Assembly (NCBI RefSeq): GCF_011772445.1
Contig: NZ_WVZN01000033.1
Span: 247-57,797, forward strand
DNA from: Hydrogenophaga sp.
Lineage (GTDB): Bacteria > Pseudomonadota > Gammaproteobacteria > Burkholderiales > Burkholderiaceae_C
Direction: 5' to 3'
Length of the DNA stretch: 57,551 nucleotides
The notes below the pieces were generated by a model. That model was not told where the DNA came from and made no database searches. It saw nothing but the letters and a program-made list of their open reading frames with translations. Each line of letters opens with the position of its first letter. Position 1 is the first letter of the stretch. Both the position numbers and the translations under genes were made by a program. Shown here in pieces: positions 10,538 through 19,975 of this stretch.

Positions 10538-10969
10538 TCAGTACAGGCCGAACAGCTTGGCGCCCAGCACGACGGTCAGGCCGATGCTCAGCACCAGGGT
10601 GACCACGGCGGAGGTCTTGCCGAACTGCTTGCTCACGGCGTCGTGGCTTACGTCCATCCAGAGGTGGCGCACGCCGGCGATGAAATGGTGCAGGTAGGCC
10701 CAGATGAGGCCCAGCACGACGAGTTTGAGGAACCAGCCCGGCACCCAGCCGCCGCCGGCGAAGGCGCTGGTGAAGCGCTCGAAGGAAATCTCGGACGACA
10801 CGGAGGTGTCGAACAGCCAGACGATCAGGGGCAGGAGCAGGAACATCAGCAGGCCGCTGACGCGGTGCAGGATCGACACCCAGCCGGCTGCGGGCAGCCG
10901 GTAGGTGGTCAGGTCCGTGAACGCGTTGATGTTGCGGAACTCGGGCCGCTTGCGGGTCAACTCGGGCAT
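10538..10969 (-). CDS. sdhC: Succinate dehydrogenase cytochrome b556 subunit
   Basis: First gene of the sdh operon. The start at 10969 gives MPELTRKRPEFRNINAF and 143 residues; a longer in-frame start at 11050 would add an atypical leader. Three membrane helices are evident. ILHRVSGLLMFLLLP carries the conserved His-Arg-x-Ser-Gly of the quinone site, and HHFIAGVRHLWMD carries the probable heme-ligand histidine. No strong promoter could be fixed in the 158 bases to the gntR stop. Confidence 0.95.
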   Translation of the reverse strand: MPELTRKRPEFRNINAFTDLTTYRLPAAGWVSILHRVSGLLMFLLLPLIVWLFDTSVSSEISFERFTSAFAGGGWVPGWFLKLVVLGLIWAYLHHFIAGVRHLWMDVSHDAVSKQFGKTSAVVTLVLSIGLTVVLGAKLFGLY

Positions 10970-11081
10970 GGGAAGGGCTTTCGTGGGGAAGGCACTCGGG
11001 CGGGGAGAGGGGTGTAACCCGTTGGTAACTGTGGTCACCGGGGCGGGCAAATTCTATTGCAATGCACCAAGCGATGGACTA

Positions 11082-11104
11082 AGTCGGGCCCGGTATGCCC
11101 GACT
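11082..11104 (-). terminator. Hairpin between gntR and sdhC
   Basis: A perfect 8-bp inverted repeat, AGTCGGGC/GCCCGACT with a 7-base loop, lies 24 bases past the gntR stop on the minus strand. It lacks a uridine run, so it may slow rather than stop transcription from gntR into sdhC. Confidence 0.4.
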
Positions 11105-11127
11105 GCGCCATGGTGGTGCGCGTCGGG

Positions 11128-11934
11128 TCAGCTCAATTCATTGCGGTAGTGCCGGGTGTCGGTGCGGTACAGGCCGCGCCGCAGCTCCATGGGCGTGTCG
11201 TTGTACGTGTAGGAAAGGCGTTCCACGCTGAGCAGCGGGTGGCCTTCGGCGATGTTCAGGCGTTCGGCGGTGTCGGCGTCGGCCGCCACCGCCTTCAGCT
11301 TTTCAACCGCGCGCACCATGCGCACGCCGAACTGCGATTCGAAAAGCGCGTACATGGGGCCGGTGTCGCTGGCCAGGGCGTCGACGGTGAGACCCTTGAA
11401 CGGGCCGCCGGGCAGCCAGATTTCTTCCAGGATGGCGGGCGTGCCGCCGAAGGCCAGCACGCGGCGCACCAGCAGCACCGGGTCGCCACTGCGCAGGCCC
11501 AGCGGGCGCGCCACTTCGGCCGGCGCGCGCAGGCGGCGGCAGTCGATGATGCGGCGCTCGGCCGGGCCCTGCTCGTCCAGCGTGCCCTGGTCGGGCAGCA
11601 GCCGCAGGAAGCGGAACTGGATGTGCTGCTCGGCGTGCGTGGCCACGAAGGTGCCCTTGCCCTGTCGGCGCACCAGCAGGTTGTCGGTGGCGAGTTCGTC
11701 GATGGCCTTGCGCACCGTGCCCTGGCTCACCTTGAAGCGCGCCGCGAGTTCGACCTCACTCGGGATCAGGTCGCCGGGCTTCCACTCGCCGGCCTGCAGG
11801 CTGCGCAGGATCAGGCCCTTGATCTGCTGGTACAGCGGGCTGAACGCGGGCGCGACGGAGTCGGCGCTGGCGTCGGGGCTGGGGTCGTGGGGCGGGGGCG
11901 TGGTGGCCATGGGAGGGCGTTGCGGCGCCAACAT
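11128..11934 (-). CDS. GntR-family transcriptional regulator, HutC/UTRA type
   Basis: An N-terminal winged helix (IPSEVELAARFKVSQGTVRKA, then QGKGTFVA) is joined to a UTRA effector-binding domain typical of the HutC subfamily. It lies between sdhC and the divergent mdh, so regulation of the TCA genes is likely (inference). The start is uncertain: ATGs occur at 11949, 11934 and 11910. The first lies inside a predicted -10 box, so it is disfavoured. The one at 11934 begins only a few bases after the predicted transcription start and would give a near-leaderless message. 11910 (MATTPPPHD) is also plausible. No Shine-Dalgarno site precedes any of them. The ligand is unknown; a TCA intermediate is a guess. 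Confidence 0.88.
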   Translation of the reverse strand: MLAPQRPPMATTPPPHDPSPDASADSVAPAFSPLYQQIKGLILRSLQAGEWKPGDLIPSEVELAARFKVSQGTVRKAIDELATDNLLVRRQGKGTFVATHAEQHIQFRFLRLLPDQGTLDEQGPAERRIIDCRRLRAPAEVARPLGLRSGDPVLLVRRVLAFGGTPAILEEIWLPGGPFKGLTVDALASDTGPMYALFESQFGVRMVRAVEKLKAVAADADTAERLNIAEGHPLLSVERLSYTYNDTPMELRRGLYRTDTRHYRNELS

Positions 11935-11944
11935 GGGGCGTCGA

Positions 11945-11972
11945 ATCATATCTTATATAAGACATAAGACAA
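11945..11972 (-). promoter_or_regulatory. gntR promoter with palindromic operator
   Basis: On the minus strand TTGTCT (11972-11967) and TATGAT (11950-11945) form -35 and -10 boxes 16 bases apart. The perfect 12-bp palindrome TCTTATATAAGA (11951-11962) fills the spacer and abuts the -10. A half-site TCTTAT precedes it. A nearly identical block occurs at 37844-37864. Autoregulation by the GntR protein is inferred. Confidence 0.6.
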
Positions 11973-11973
11973 A

Positions 11974-12003
11974 TTGACTGCCTAGGGTTCACCCGGGTAA
12001 ACT
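11974..12003 (+). promoter_or_regulatory. Candidate mdh promoter
   Basis: TTGACT at 11974-11979 and TAAACT at 11998-12003 are separated by 18 bases, about 108 bases before the mdh start. The -35 box lies next to the gntR operator, so one bound regulator could affect both directions. Confidence 0.45.
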
Positions 12004-12110
12004 CGCCGTCCGTCACCCGACCGTCCAGCCCGCTCGCCAAGCGTTTTTTTGGCGCAGTGCCGGCACCTGCGGCTGCCACGCTTTCCAACCCCATCCCTGG
12101 AGTCTTCACC

Positions 12111-13097
12111 ATGACCAAGAAGCCCGTTCGCGTCGCCGTCACCGGCGCCGCCGGCCAGATCGGCTACGCCCTGCTGTTCCGCATCGCCTCCGGCGAGATG
12201 CTCGGCAAGGACCAGCCCGTGATCCTGCAACTGCTGGAGATCCCGGACGAGAAGGCCCAGAAGGCGCTCAAGGGCGTGATCATGGAACTGGAAGACTGTG
12301 CCTTCCCGCTGCTGGCCGGCGTGATCCCCACGGGTGACCCGATGCTCGCCTTCAAGGACGCCGACTACGCCCTGCTCGTGGGCGCCCGTCCGCGCGGCCC
12401 CGGCATGGAGCGCGCCGACCTGCTGGCGGCCAACGCCCAGATCTTCACCGCCCAGGGCAAGGCCCTGAACGCCGTGGCCAGCCGCGACGTCAAGGTGCTG
12501 GTGGTCGGCAACCCCGCCAACACCAACGCCTACATCGCCATGAAGAGCGCGCCCGACCTGCCGCGCGAGAACTTCACCGCCATGCTGCGCCTGGACCACA
12601 ACCGCGCGGCCAGCCAGATCGCCGCCAAGACCGGTGGCAAGGTCGGCGAGATCGAGAAGCTCACCGTCTGGGGCAACCACTCGCCCACCATGTACGCCGA
12701 CTACCGCTTCGCCACCATCGGCGGCAAGAGCGTCAAAGACCTGATCAATGACCAGGTCTGGAACGAGACCGTGTTCCTGCCCACCGTGGGCAAACGCGGT
12801 GCCGCCATCATCGAGGCGCGTGGCCTGTCCTCGGCCGCCTCGGCCGCCAACGCCGCCATCGACCACATGCGCGACTGGGCCCTGGGCTCCAACGGCAAGT
12901 GGGTCACCATGGGCGTGCCCTCCAACGGCGAGTACGGCATCCCCAAGGACGTGATGTTCGGCTTCCCGGTCACCACCGAGAACGGCAAGTACAAGATCGT
13001 CGAGGGCCTGGCCATCGACGAGTTCAGCCAGAAGTGCATCGACAAGACCCTGGCCGAACTGCAAGGCGAGCAGGACGGCGTCAAGCACCTCCTGTAA
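12111..13097 (+). CDS. mdh: Malate dehydrogenase
   Basis: Interconverts malate and oxaloacetate with NAD. The 328-residue protein is of the beta-proteobacterial/cytosolic-like type: [21 protein letters not shown] supplies the dinucleotide fold (G-A-A-G-Q-I-G). [10 protein letters not shown] and the catalytic histidine in [12 protein letters not shown] are present. The start at 12111 follows a CTGGAG ribosome site; an earlier in-frame start would add a proline-rich leader. It is divergent from gntR and followed closely by tam. Confidence 0.96.
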   Translation: MTKKPVRVAVTGAAGQIGYALLFRIASGEMLGKDQPVILQLLEIPDEKAQKALKGVIMELEDCAFPLLAGVIPTGDPMLAFKDADYALLVGARPRGPGMERADLLAANAQIFTAQGKALNAVASRDVKVLVVGNPANTNAYIAMKSAPDLPRENFTAMLRLDHNRAASQIAAKTGGKVGEIEKLTVWGNHSPTMYADYRFATIGGKSVKDLINDQVWNETVFLPTVGKRGAAIIEARGLSSAASAANAAIDHMRDWALGSNGKWVTMGVPSNGEYGIPKDVMFGFPVTTENGKYKIVEGLAIDEFSQKCIDKTLAELQGEQDGVKHLL

Positions 13098-13114
13098 TTC
13101 CCGCACCGCCCGCG

Positions 13115-13891
13115 ATGGCCGACTGGAACCCCGCGCTCTACAGCCGCTACGAGGACGAACGCACCCGTCCCGCGCAGGAGCTGTTGGCGCGCGTTCCGCT
13201 GGCCTCGCCGCGGTGGGTGGTGGACCTGGGCTGTGGCCCGGGCAATTCCACCGAGCTGCTGGTGCAGCGCTACCCCGGTGCCCAGGTGACGGGCATCGAC
13301 AATTCCCAGGCCATGCTCGAGAGCGCGCGTCAGCGCCTGCCGGGCGTGGCCTTTTCCTTTGGCGACATCGCGACCTGGCGCCCGGAGCAGGCGCCCGATC
13401 TCATCTATGCCAACGCCGCCCTGCAATGGGTGCCGGGGCACGAGGCGCTCTTTCCCCGGCTGTTGGCCGAGTTGGCCCCGGGCGGTGTGCTCGCGGTGCA
13501 GATGCCGGACAACCTCGACGAGCCCAGTCACCGCCTGATGCGCGAGGTGGCCGCCGAGCCGGCTTACGCTGGGGCCATTGGCGATGCCAGCCGCCTGCGC
13601 GAGCCGCGCCGGCCCATCGCGGCCTACTACGACCTCCTGGCGAAGGACGCCGCGCAGGTCGACGCCTGGCACACCGTGTACCAGCACCGCATGGACTCGC
13701 CCGGCGCGATCGTCGAGTGGGTGCGTGCCACCGGCTTGCGCCCCTTCATCGATCCGCTGAACGCCGAGCTGCGCGCCAGCTTCCTGGCCGACTACGAGCG
13801 CCGCATCGATGCCGCCTATCCCGCGCGATCGGACGGCCGCCGCCTGCTGGCCTTTCCGCGCCTGTTCATCGTGGCGCAGCGCAAGCCATGA
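13115..13891 (+). CDS. tam: Trans-aconitate 2-methyltransferase
   Basis: A 258-residue class I SAM-dependent methyltransferase. Motif I is [15 protein letters not shown] (about residues 30-44), followed by [13 protein letters not shown]. The segments [14 protein letters not shown] and a C-terminal [12 protein letters not shown] are typical of Tam. Tam esterifies trans-aconitate, a spontaneous isomer of cis-aconitate that inhibits aconitase. The neighbourhood (mdh 17 bases upstream, acnB downstream, acnA nearby) supports this over a generic methyltransferase. It overlaps the next gene by four bases (ATGA). Confidence 0.85.
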   Translation: MADWNPALYSRYEDERTRPAQELLARVPLASPRWVVDLGCGPGNSTELLVQRYPGAQVTGIDNSQAMLESARQRLPGVAFSFGDIATWRPEQAPDLIYANAALQWVPGHEALFPRLLAELAPGGVLAVQMPDNLDEPSHRLMREVAAEPAYAGAIGDASRLREPRRPIAAYYDLLAKDAAQVDAWHTVYQHRMDSPGAIVEWVRATGLRPFIDPLNAELRASFLADYERRIDAAYPARSDGRRLLAFPRLFIVAQRKP

Positions 13892-14874
13892 CGCACGCCG
13901 TTCACCCACGTGAGGTCCTGCTCGGTGCCCAGGCCGGTGCGGTGGTCTTGCCCGTGTGCGACCACTACAGCGGCGTCGAGGCGCGCATGCGCAAAAGCCT
14001 GGCGCTGCAGGCCGAGCTCACCGCCGAATTCGGTGCCTGTGTGTTCGACGTCACCCTCGACTGCGAGGACGGTGCCCCGGTGGGTGGCGAGGCCGAGCAC
14101 GCCGCGCTGGTCACCGAACTCGCGCTGTCCGCGCCGGTCGGCGCGCGCGTCGCGGTGCGCGTGCATGCGGTCGATCACCCGGCCTTCGAGGCCGACATCG
14201 CGCACATCGTGGGCCGCGCCGGCGCGCGCCTGTGTCACGTCATGCTGCCCAAGGTCGAGACCGCGGCCGACCTCGATCGCGCCGCTGCCTTGCTCGACGC
14301 CGCCGGTGCGCACGACCTGCCGCTGCACGCGCTGATCGAGTCGCCGGCCGCCGTGCACCGCGCCTTCGACATCGCCGCGCACCCGCGCCTGCAGAGCCTG
14401 AGCTTCGGCCTGATGGACTTCGTCTCCGCCCACGGCGGCGCCATTCCCTCGGCCGGCATGAGCTCGCAGGGCCAGTTCAGCCACCCGCTGGTGCTGCGCG
14501 CCAAGATCGAGATCGCCAGCGCCTGCCACGCGCACGGCAAGGTGCCCGCGCACGGCGTGGTCACCGAATTCAAGGACGTGGCCGCGCTGCAGGCGGCCGC
14601 GCGCCGGGCCGCGCACGAACTCGGCTTCACCCGCATGTGGAGCATCCACCCCGACCAGATCCGCCCCATCGTCGCGGCCTTTGCGCCCGCGGCCGACGAG
14701 GTGGACGAGGCCGCCACCGTCATCGAGCGCGCCGCCGCCGCGGCCTGGGCCCCTGTGCAGGTGGCCGGCCGCCTGCACGACCGCGCCAGCTATCGCTACT
14801 ACTGGCAGGTGCTGGAGCGCGCGCAGCGCACCGGCCGCCGCCTGCCCGAGCCGGTGCACACCCTGTTCACCTGA
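13888..14874 (+). CDS. HpcH/HpaI-family CoA-ester lyase (CitE-like)
   Basis: A 328-residue TIM-barrel protein of the HpcH/HpaI aldolase / citrate lyase beta-like family. It shows [15 protein letters not shown] (acidic residues that bind Mg in this family), [25 protein letters not shown] and [13 protein letters not shown]. No citrate lyase alpha or gamma subunit (CitF, CitD) is nearby, so it is not a classical citrate lyase. Malyl-, citramalyl- or another acyl-CoA ester, or a non-CoA acid, are possible substrates. Its start overlaps the tam stop and acnB follows 35 bases later, implying one mdh-tam-lyase-acnB unit. Confidence 0.8.
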   Translation: MTHAVHPREVLLGAQAGAVVLPVCDHYSGVEARMRKSLALQAELTAEFGACVFDVTLDCEDGAPVGGEAEHAALVTELALSAPVGARVAVRVHAVDHPAFEADIAHIVGRAGARLCHVMLPKVETAADLDRAAALLDAAGAHDLPLHALIESPAAVHRAFDIAAHPRLQSLSFGLMDFVSAHGGAIPSAGMSSQGQFSHPLVLRAKIEIASACHAHGKVPAHGVVTEFKDVAALQAAARRAAHELGFTRMWSIHPDQIRPIVAAFAPAADEVDEAATVIERAAAAAWAPVQVAGRLHDRASYRYYWQVLERAQRTGRRLPEPVHTLFT

Positions 14875-14909
14875 CCCCTTTTTTGCCAGTCCCCCACGGA
14901 GAACCCCCC

Positions 14910-17510
14910 ATGTCCAACTTCCTCGCCGACTACCGCGCCCACGCCGCCGAACGCGCCGCGCTGGGCATCCCGCCGCTGCCGCTGTCCGCGCAGCAGGTGG
15001 CCGAGCTGATCGAACTGATCAAGGCCCCGCCGGCCGGCGAAGACGCCTTCCTGCTGGACCTGCTAACCCACCGCGTGCCCCCGGGCGTGGACGACGCCGC
15101 CAAAGTCAAGGCCAGTTTCCTCGCCGCCGTCGCGCACGGCGACCTGACGGTGGGCCTGGTGAGCAAGGCCAAGGCCACCGAGCTGCTGGGCACCATGGTG
15201 GGCGGCTACAACGTGCACCCGCTCATCGAGCTGCTGGACGATGCGGACGTGGCCGCCGTGGCTGCCGAAGGCCTGAAGAAAACGCTCTTGATGTTCGACT
15301 TCTTCAACGATGTCGCGGCCAAGGCCAAGGCCGGCAACGCCAAGGCCAAGGAAGTGATGGCCAGTTGGGCCGAAGCCGAGTGGTTCACCACCCGCCCCGA
15401 AGTGCCCAAGTCCATCACCGTCACGGTCTTCAAGGTGCCCGGCGAGACCAACACCGACGACCTCTCGCCCGCGCCCGACGCCTGGAGCCGCCCGGACATC
15501 CCGCTGCACTACCTGGCGATGCTGAAGAACACCCGCGCCGATGCGGCCTTCAAGCCCGAGGAAGACGGCAAGCGCGGCCCGATGCAGTTCATCGAGGACC
15601 TGAAGAAGAAGGGCCATGTGGTGGCCTACGTCGGCGACGTGGTGGGCACCGGCTCCAGCCGCAAGTCCGCCACCAACTCGGTGATCTGGGCCACCGGCGA
15701 AGACATCCCCTTCGTGCCCAACAAGCGCTTCGGCGGCGTCACGCTGGGCGGCAAGATCGCGCCCATCTTCTTCAACACGCAGGAAGACTCGGGCTCGCTG
15801 CCGATCGAGGTGGACGTATCCGGGCTGGAGATGGGCGACGTGATCGAGGTGCTGCCCTACGACGGCAAGATCACCAAGAACGGCGCCACCGTCGCCGAGT
15901 TCAAGCTCAAGAGCGAGGTGCTGTTCGACGAGGTGCGTGCCGGCGGCCGCATCAACCTCATCATCGGCCGCAGCCTCACCGCCAAGGCGCGCGAGTTCCT
16001 GGGCCTGCCGGCCTCCACCGTGTTCCGTCTGCCGCAGGCACCCGTGGCCAGCAAGGCCGGCTTCACCCTGGCGCAGAAGATGGTCGGCCGCGCCGTCGGC
16101 CTGCCCGAAGGCCAGGGCGTTCGCCCCGGCACCTACTGCGAGCCGCGCATGACCACCGTGGGCAGCCAGGACACCACCGGCCCCATGACCCGCGACGAAC
16201 TGAAAGACCTGGCCTGCCTGGGCTTCAGCGCCGACATGGTGATGCAGTCCTTCTGCCACACCGCCGCCTACCCGAAGCCGGTCGACGTGAAGACCCACCG
16301 CGAACTGCCCGCCTTCATCAGCAACCGCGGCGGCGTGGCCCTGCGCCCGGGCGACGGCGTGATCCACAGCTGGCTCAACCGCCTGCTGCTGCCCGACACC
16401 GTGGGCACCGGCGGTGACTCGCACACCCGCTTCCCCATCGGCATCAGCTTCCCCGCCGGCTCTGGCCTGGTGGCCTTCGGCGCCGCCACCGGCGTGATGC
16501 CGCTGGACATGCCGGAGAGCGTGCTGGTGCGCTTCAAGGGCCAGATGCAGCCGGGCGTGACCCTGCGCGACCTGGTGCACGCCATTCCCTACGCCGCCAT
16601 CAAGGCCGGCCTGCTCACCGTGGCCAAGGCCGGCAAGAAGAACATCTTCTCCGGCCGCATCCTCGAGATCGAGGGCCTGCCCGATCTGAAAGTGGAGCAG
16701 GCCTTCGAGCTGTCCGACGCCAGCGCCGAGCGCTCGGCCGCCGGCTGCACGATCAAGCTCAACAAGGAGCCCGTGATCGAGTACCTCAACTCCAACGTCG
16801 TGCTCATGAAGAACATGATCGCGGACGGCTACCAGGACAAGCGCACGCTGGAGCGCCGCATCCAGAAAGTGCAGGAGTGGCTGGCCAACCCGCAGCTGCT
16901 GGAGGCCGACAAGGACGCCGAGTACGCCGCCGTCATCGAGATCGACCTCAACGAGCTGAAAGAGCCCGTGCTCTGCTGCCCCAACGACCCGGACGACGCC
17001 AAGCTGCTGTCCGACGTGGCCGGCACCAAGATCGACGAGGTCTTCATCGGCTCGTGCATGACCAACATCGGCCACTTCCGCGCCGCGGCCAAGCTGCTGG
17101 GTGGCCAGCGCGACATCCCCGTGAAGCTGTGGGTGGCCCCGCCCACCAAGATGGACGAGAGCGAGCTGATCAAGGAGGGCCACTACGCCGCCTTCGGCAC
17201 CGCCGGCGCGCGCACCGAAATGCCGGGCTGCAGCCTGTGCATGGGCAACCAGGCGCAGGTGCGGGAAGGCGCGACGGTGGTGTCCACCAGCACGCGCAAT
17301 TTCCCCAACCGCCTGGGCAAGAACACCAACGTGTTCCTGGCCTCGGCCGAGCTGGCGGCCATCGCCTCCAAGCTGGGCCGTATCCCGACCGTGGCCGAGT
17401 ACCACGCCGAGATGGGGATCATCAACCAGGACGCCGCCAGCGTGTACCGCTACATGAACTTCGACCAGATCGAGGAATACGCGGAGACGGCGAAGGGTGT
17501 GACGGTTTGA
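14910..17510 (+). CDS. acnB: Bifunctional aconitate hydratase 2 / 2-methylisocitrate dehydratase
   Basis: Interconverts citrate and isocitrate through cis-aconitate. The 866-residue AcnB layout has the N-terminal HEAT-like domain (residues 1-160), then the swivel domain, then the Fe-S domains. The start [16 protein letters not shown] at 14910 follows a GGAG site. Fe-S ligands lie in [12 protein letters not shown] (near 715) and [11 protein letters not shown] (near 773). [19 protein letters not shown] is the active-site loop. The strong hairpin at 17543 ends the transcript. Confidence 0.98.
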   Translation: MSNFLADYRAHAAERAALGIPPLPLSAQQVAELIELIKAPPAGEDAFLLDLLTHRVPPGVDDAAKVKASFLAAVAHGDLTVGLVSKAKATELLGTMVGGYNVHPLIELLDDADVAAVAAEGLKKTLLMFDFFNDVAAKAKAGNAKAKEVMASWAEAEWFTTRPEVPKSITVTVFKVPGETNTDDLSPAPDAWSRPDIPLHYLAMLKNTRADAAFKPEEDGKRGPMQFIEDLKKKGHVVAYVGDVVGTGSSRKSATNSVIWATGEDIPFVPNKRFGGVTLGGKIAPIFFNTQEDSGSLPIEVDVSGLEMGDVIEVLPYDGKITKNGATVAEFKLKSEVLFDEVRAGGRINLIIGRSLTAKAREFLGLPASTVFRLPQAPVASKAGFTLAQKMVGRAVGLPEGQGVRPGTYCEPRMTTVGSQDTTGPMTRDELKDLACLGFSADMVMQSFCHTAAYPKPVDVKTHRELPAFISNRGGVALRPGDGVIHSWLNRLLLPDTVGTGGDSHTRFPIGISFPAGSGLVAFGAATGVMPLDMPESVLVRFKGQMQPGVTLRDLVHAIPYAAIKAGLLTVAKAGKKNIFSGRILEIEGLPDLKVEQAFELSDASAERSAAGCTIKLNKEPVIEYLNSNVVLMKNMIADGYQDKRTLERRIQKVQEWLANPQLLEADKDAEYAAVIEIDLNELKEPVLCCPNDPDDAKLLSDVAGTKIDEVFIGSCMTNIGHFRAAAKLLGGQRDIPVKLWVAPPTKMDESELIKEGHYAAFGTAGARTEMPGCSLCMGNQAQVREGATVVSTSTRNFPNRLGKNTNVFLASAELAAIASKLGRIPTVAEYHAEMGIINQDAASVYRYMNFDQIEEYAETAKGVTV

Positions 17511-17542
17511 GTCGGGCGGCCGGTCGGCCGCGCTGAATGCAC

Positions 17543-17575
17543 AACGGCGCCATCCGCGAGGATGGCGCCGTTTTT
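17543..17575 (+). terminator. Rho-independent terminator after acnB
   Basis: A perfect 13-bp stem (arms 17543-17555 and 17560-17572, AACGGCGCCATCC on the left) closes on a GCGA tetraloop and runs into TTTTTC. The stem starts 33 bases past the acnB stop and separates the TCA block from the AT-richer locus that follows. Confidence 0.93.
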
Positions 17576-17595
17576 CTTGATTGATGCTGCCAGGA

Positions 17596-19332
17596 TCAAT
17601 TCCAGAGCCGGTAAATCATCAAACTCATCGTGTCAATCAAGTTCAAGGCTGTTTGGCGCTTTTCCTCCAGTTCGGCCACTCGTTTTAGACGTTGTGACGG
17701 GAGTTCATATTCCATGACTTCGTTGGACTTTATGGCATTCAATTCCTGGGTGGCCGATCGGACGACGCCTTGCTGCTCCTGATAGTATCTCGCAATGACA
17801 GCTTGGCTCTGACGCTTGGCTTCATCGGCGGCGAGGCCAGGAGATTTCAGTTCACTTTTTGTGAGTTGCCGCTTTTTCACCAGTTCAAGCTCTGCATTGA
17901 GGGCGTCCAGCGTCAAGGTTCTGTAGCGAAATGCTTCCTCGCCGATTTTTCTAAGTACATCGTCGCTTAGCGCCGGAGGCTTCAACTCGCTCTGGGTGGC
18001 CGATGAATGCTGAGGCGAAGTGACTTTGCTCAGAGCGGCCTTTTCCTTTTGTTCCTGCTCAAGGAGCAATTCGGCTTCTGCAAGCAAGTTGTTTTGGACA
18101 GAGGTGAGGTCAACCGGTCCGGTGTTGGTCGGCGCGGGTTGTGCCGGTTGCGTTGAATCGGCATTTTTCGTCGATAGTGACGTAACCTGAGAGGGTGTTG
18201 TCAGCCCACCGTCGAGGTCATTCAGCAGTTGATCGAGTTGATCGACCTGATTCGCCCCGGCCCTCACGCCCTCAACGTAGGCGAGCGCATCGTCCAGTTC
18301 CTCGTCGAAATCCCTGTCCGCCTCTTCCTGGATGTTCGCTTCCAGCTGACTGAACAGGTCGTCCAGTTGGGCGGCGTTGTTGCCGTGCCATGCAGCAAGC
18401 TGCGCCAGTTGCTCGTCGTTTTCCTGCTGCTGTTGCGCCTTTTCAGCCTCTTCGTTGACTTGCTGATAGAGCGTGGCGAGATCTTGATCCACGCTCTCCA
18501 GCCCTCCGTTCAATGCCGTTTTCACGGCCGTCTCCACGCGTTGATGTGCTGACGGGCTGACGAGGCCTTTCAATACATTCAATTCGTGATCGAGATCCGC
18601 ATCCGTGACGGTCCCGATCGAATCCATCGAAAACGTTTCATCGCCCTCGCTCACAGCCACACCGTCGCCTTGAGCCCCCGCCGCCAGCCTGCGGGCTTGT
18701 TCGGCGTGCGCATCCAATGCCTGCTGCGCACCGTCGGACAATTCCTGGGCGCGATCGGTGCAGCGTTTCAGGCCATCGGAAAGGATTTTCCTGACGAAAT
18801 CGAAGCTGTTCCTGGGCAGCGTCGGGTTGTCGGCCAGGGCCTGATTCAGGATATCCAGCGATTCGGTATAACTAACCACGCTCTTCGTATTTTCGAGCTG
18901 GCTTTTTTGCAATGCGGCGATGGCCGGATCGTCCGAGAACTGCGGCGCGGGCGGTGCAGATCCCGCAGTGGTCTGGAGCGGCTTGGGGGATGGCGCCGGC
19001 TCGGCCTCCTCGCTTGACGAATCGCCCTCAATGGCGTCCAGGTGCGAGTTCTCGATGCTGTCCTGGACATACCCAGGGATGACGCAATTCGAGGTTTCGA
19101 CTGACGAACCGGAGGCGCTGTGAGCATCCACCTGGAGGCTCAAATTCGTGTCGCTGTGCAAGGTCTGAGGCTCGCCGCCCTCAAAGTCAGGGCCAAAGTC
19201 AAAGTCAAAGAGGCCATTCTTGATTTCCGCGGGTTGGCCCTTCTTTTGAGCATTGCCGGCGCCGATGGGCTTGCCCTGGGAAGAATCGGAGGTCGGAATG
19301 ATGACCGTGGACTTGGAATTGGTGCGTAGCAT
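17596..19332 (-). CDS. Unrecognised coiled-coil protein, candidate type III secreted substrate
   Basis: 578 residues, start MLRTNSKSTVIIPT at 19332, chosen because it lies 44 bases after the chaperone-like gene; the ribosome site is weak. No signal peptide or membrane helix is visible. Residues 1-140 are rich in Ser, Gln, Gly, Pro and acidic residues. From about 150 to 400 the protein is helical with heptad-like stretches (AEKAQQQQENDEQLAQLAAW). A Ser/Thr/Pro linker precedes a second helical region from about 460 to the end (AEAELLLEQEQKEKAAL). Base composition is visibly more AT-rich than its neighbours, suggesting acquisition. A small CesT-like protein is encoded just upstream, as for type III effectors or translocators. 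No family match is recognised; function unknown. Confidence 0.75.
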   Translation of the reverse strand: MLRTNSKSTVIIPTSDSSQGKPIGAGNAQKKGQPAEIKNGLFDFDFGPDFEGGEPQTLHSDTNLSLQVDAHSASGSSVETSNCVIPGYVQDSIENSHLDAIEGDSSSEEAEPAPSPKPLQTTAGSAPPAPQFSDDPAIAALQKSQLENTKSVVSYTESLDILNQALADNPTLPRNSFDFVRKILSDGLKRCTDRAQELSDGAQQALDAHAEQARRLAAGAQGDGVAVSEGDETFSMDSIGTVTDADLDHELNVLKGLVSPSAHQRVETAVKTALNGGLESVDQDLATLYQQVNEEAEKAQQQQENDEQLAQLAAWHGNNAAQLDDLFSQLEANIQEEADRDFDEELDDALAYVEGVRAGANQVDQLDQLLNDLDGGLTTPSQVTSLSTKNADSTQPAQPAPTNTGPVDLTSVQNNLLAEAELLLEQEQKEKAALSKVTSPQHSSATQSELKPPALSDDVLRKIGEEAFRYRTLTLDALNAELELVKKRQLTKSELKSPGLAADEAKRQSQAVIARYYQEQQGVVRSATQELNAIKSNEVMEYELPSQRLKRVAELEEKRQTALNLIDTMSLMIYRLWN

Positions 19333-19376
19333 GGAGAATCCCGTGGTGGCGAATGGAGAGTTAGGGAGGAGCAGAG

Positions 19377-19844
19377 TCAGGCACGCAGCCCGGCGTGCTG
19401 CAAGGCGGCGGTGCGGGGTTGGTCGTCCAGCGTGGCGGCGGTGGTGTCGCGCAGCTCGCGGCGCCACTCCAGCACCTGTTGGGCCGTGTCGCGAATCAGG
19501 CGCACCAGCCAGGCCTCTGGCCTGGCATCGCCGCGCGGCGGCGTGGACGTGAGGCACACCAGCGTGGTGTGGCGTTTGGGGTGGAAGCCGAACCGCAGGT
19601 TGGGGTGGTCGGCGGTGCTGAGCTGCAGCGCCAGCAGGTGCTCGTGCACGGCGGCGCGCTGGGTGTCGGAAAACCTGGCGATCTCCGCCAGCAGCAGGAA
19701 GTGCGGGCGCGGCGCCTTGTGCTGGATTTCGAGGTGCACACCGTCGAGGGTGACGGTGTGGCCTTTGCCGAGGGCGTACGGGTCAGGCAGGCTGAGTTCG
19801 AGGCTGGCGCGGTGGCAGAGCGTGGAGAGCTCGTCGGCGGTCAT
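19377..19844 (-). CDS. CesT-type type III secretion chaperone (putative)
   Basis: 155 residues from the ATG at 19844; a GTG at 19880 would add 12 residues. The order helix (DELSTLCHRASLELSLP), strands (HTVTLDGVHLEIQHK, HFLLLAEIARF), helix (AAVHEHLLALQLS), strands (LRFGFHPKRHTTLVCLTST) and C-terminal helix (WLVRLIRDTAQQVLEWRRE) matches the CesT/class I chaperone fold. Such chaperones are small, usually encoded beside their substrate, and keep it ready for export. The following gene on the same strand, 44 bases on, is the obvious client. No secretion apparatus genes occur in this window. Confidence 0.65.
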   Translation of the reverse strand: MTADELSTLCHRASLELSLPDPYALGKGHTVTLDGVHLEIQHKAPRPHFLLLAEIARFSDTQRAAVHEHLLALQLSTADHPNLRFGFHPKRHTTLVCLTSTPPRGDARPEAWLVRLIRDTAQQVLEWRRELRDTTAATLDDQPRTAALQHAGLRA

Positions 19845-19934
19845 GGGGAAACCCTGGAATGGAGGTTCCGCCTCTGTCACCCGGTCCGATCGGTGGTTCC
19901 GGCGCGCCTCGTGCGCCCACCGTCGGCCAGATGG

Positions 19935-19967
19935 CCCTCAAGTGGCCGTGCGCGCCAGTCTTGAGGG
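19935..19967. promoter_or_regulatory. Inverted repeat upstream of the chaperone gene
   Basis: CCCTCAAG (19935-19942) and CTTGAGGG (19960-19967) are perfect 8-base arms 17 bases apart, with a smaller TGGC/GCCA stem inside. It lies between the XRE regulator stop (19976) and the chaperone start, both minus strand. It could end the regulator transcript (no T-run) or act as an operator for the pair downstream. Confidence 0.4.
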
Positions 19968-19975
19968 TTGGGTGA

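Noticed and set aside
11045..11060. sdhC promoter with TAGAAT as -10
   Set aside because: No acceptable -35 box at 16-18 bases, so the promoter was not called.
15063..17405. 780-codon minus-strand open frame opposite acnB
   Set aside because: Shadow of acnB: low-complexity His/Gly/Val/Ala-rich product with no recognisable domain.
13956..17510. Apparent 1184-residue fusion ending in AcnB
   Set aside because: The upstream part is an out-of-frame reading of the CitE-like gene. AcnB has its own start and ribosome site at 14910, so it is not a fusion.
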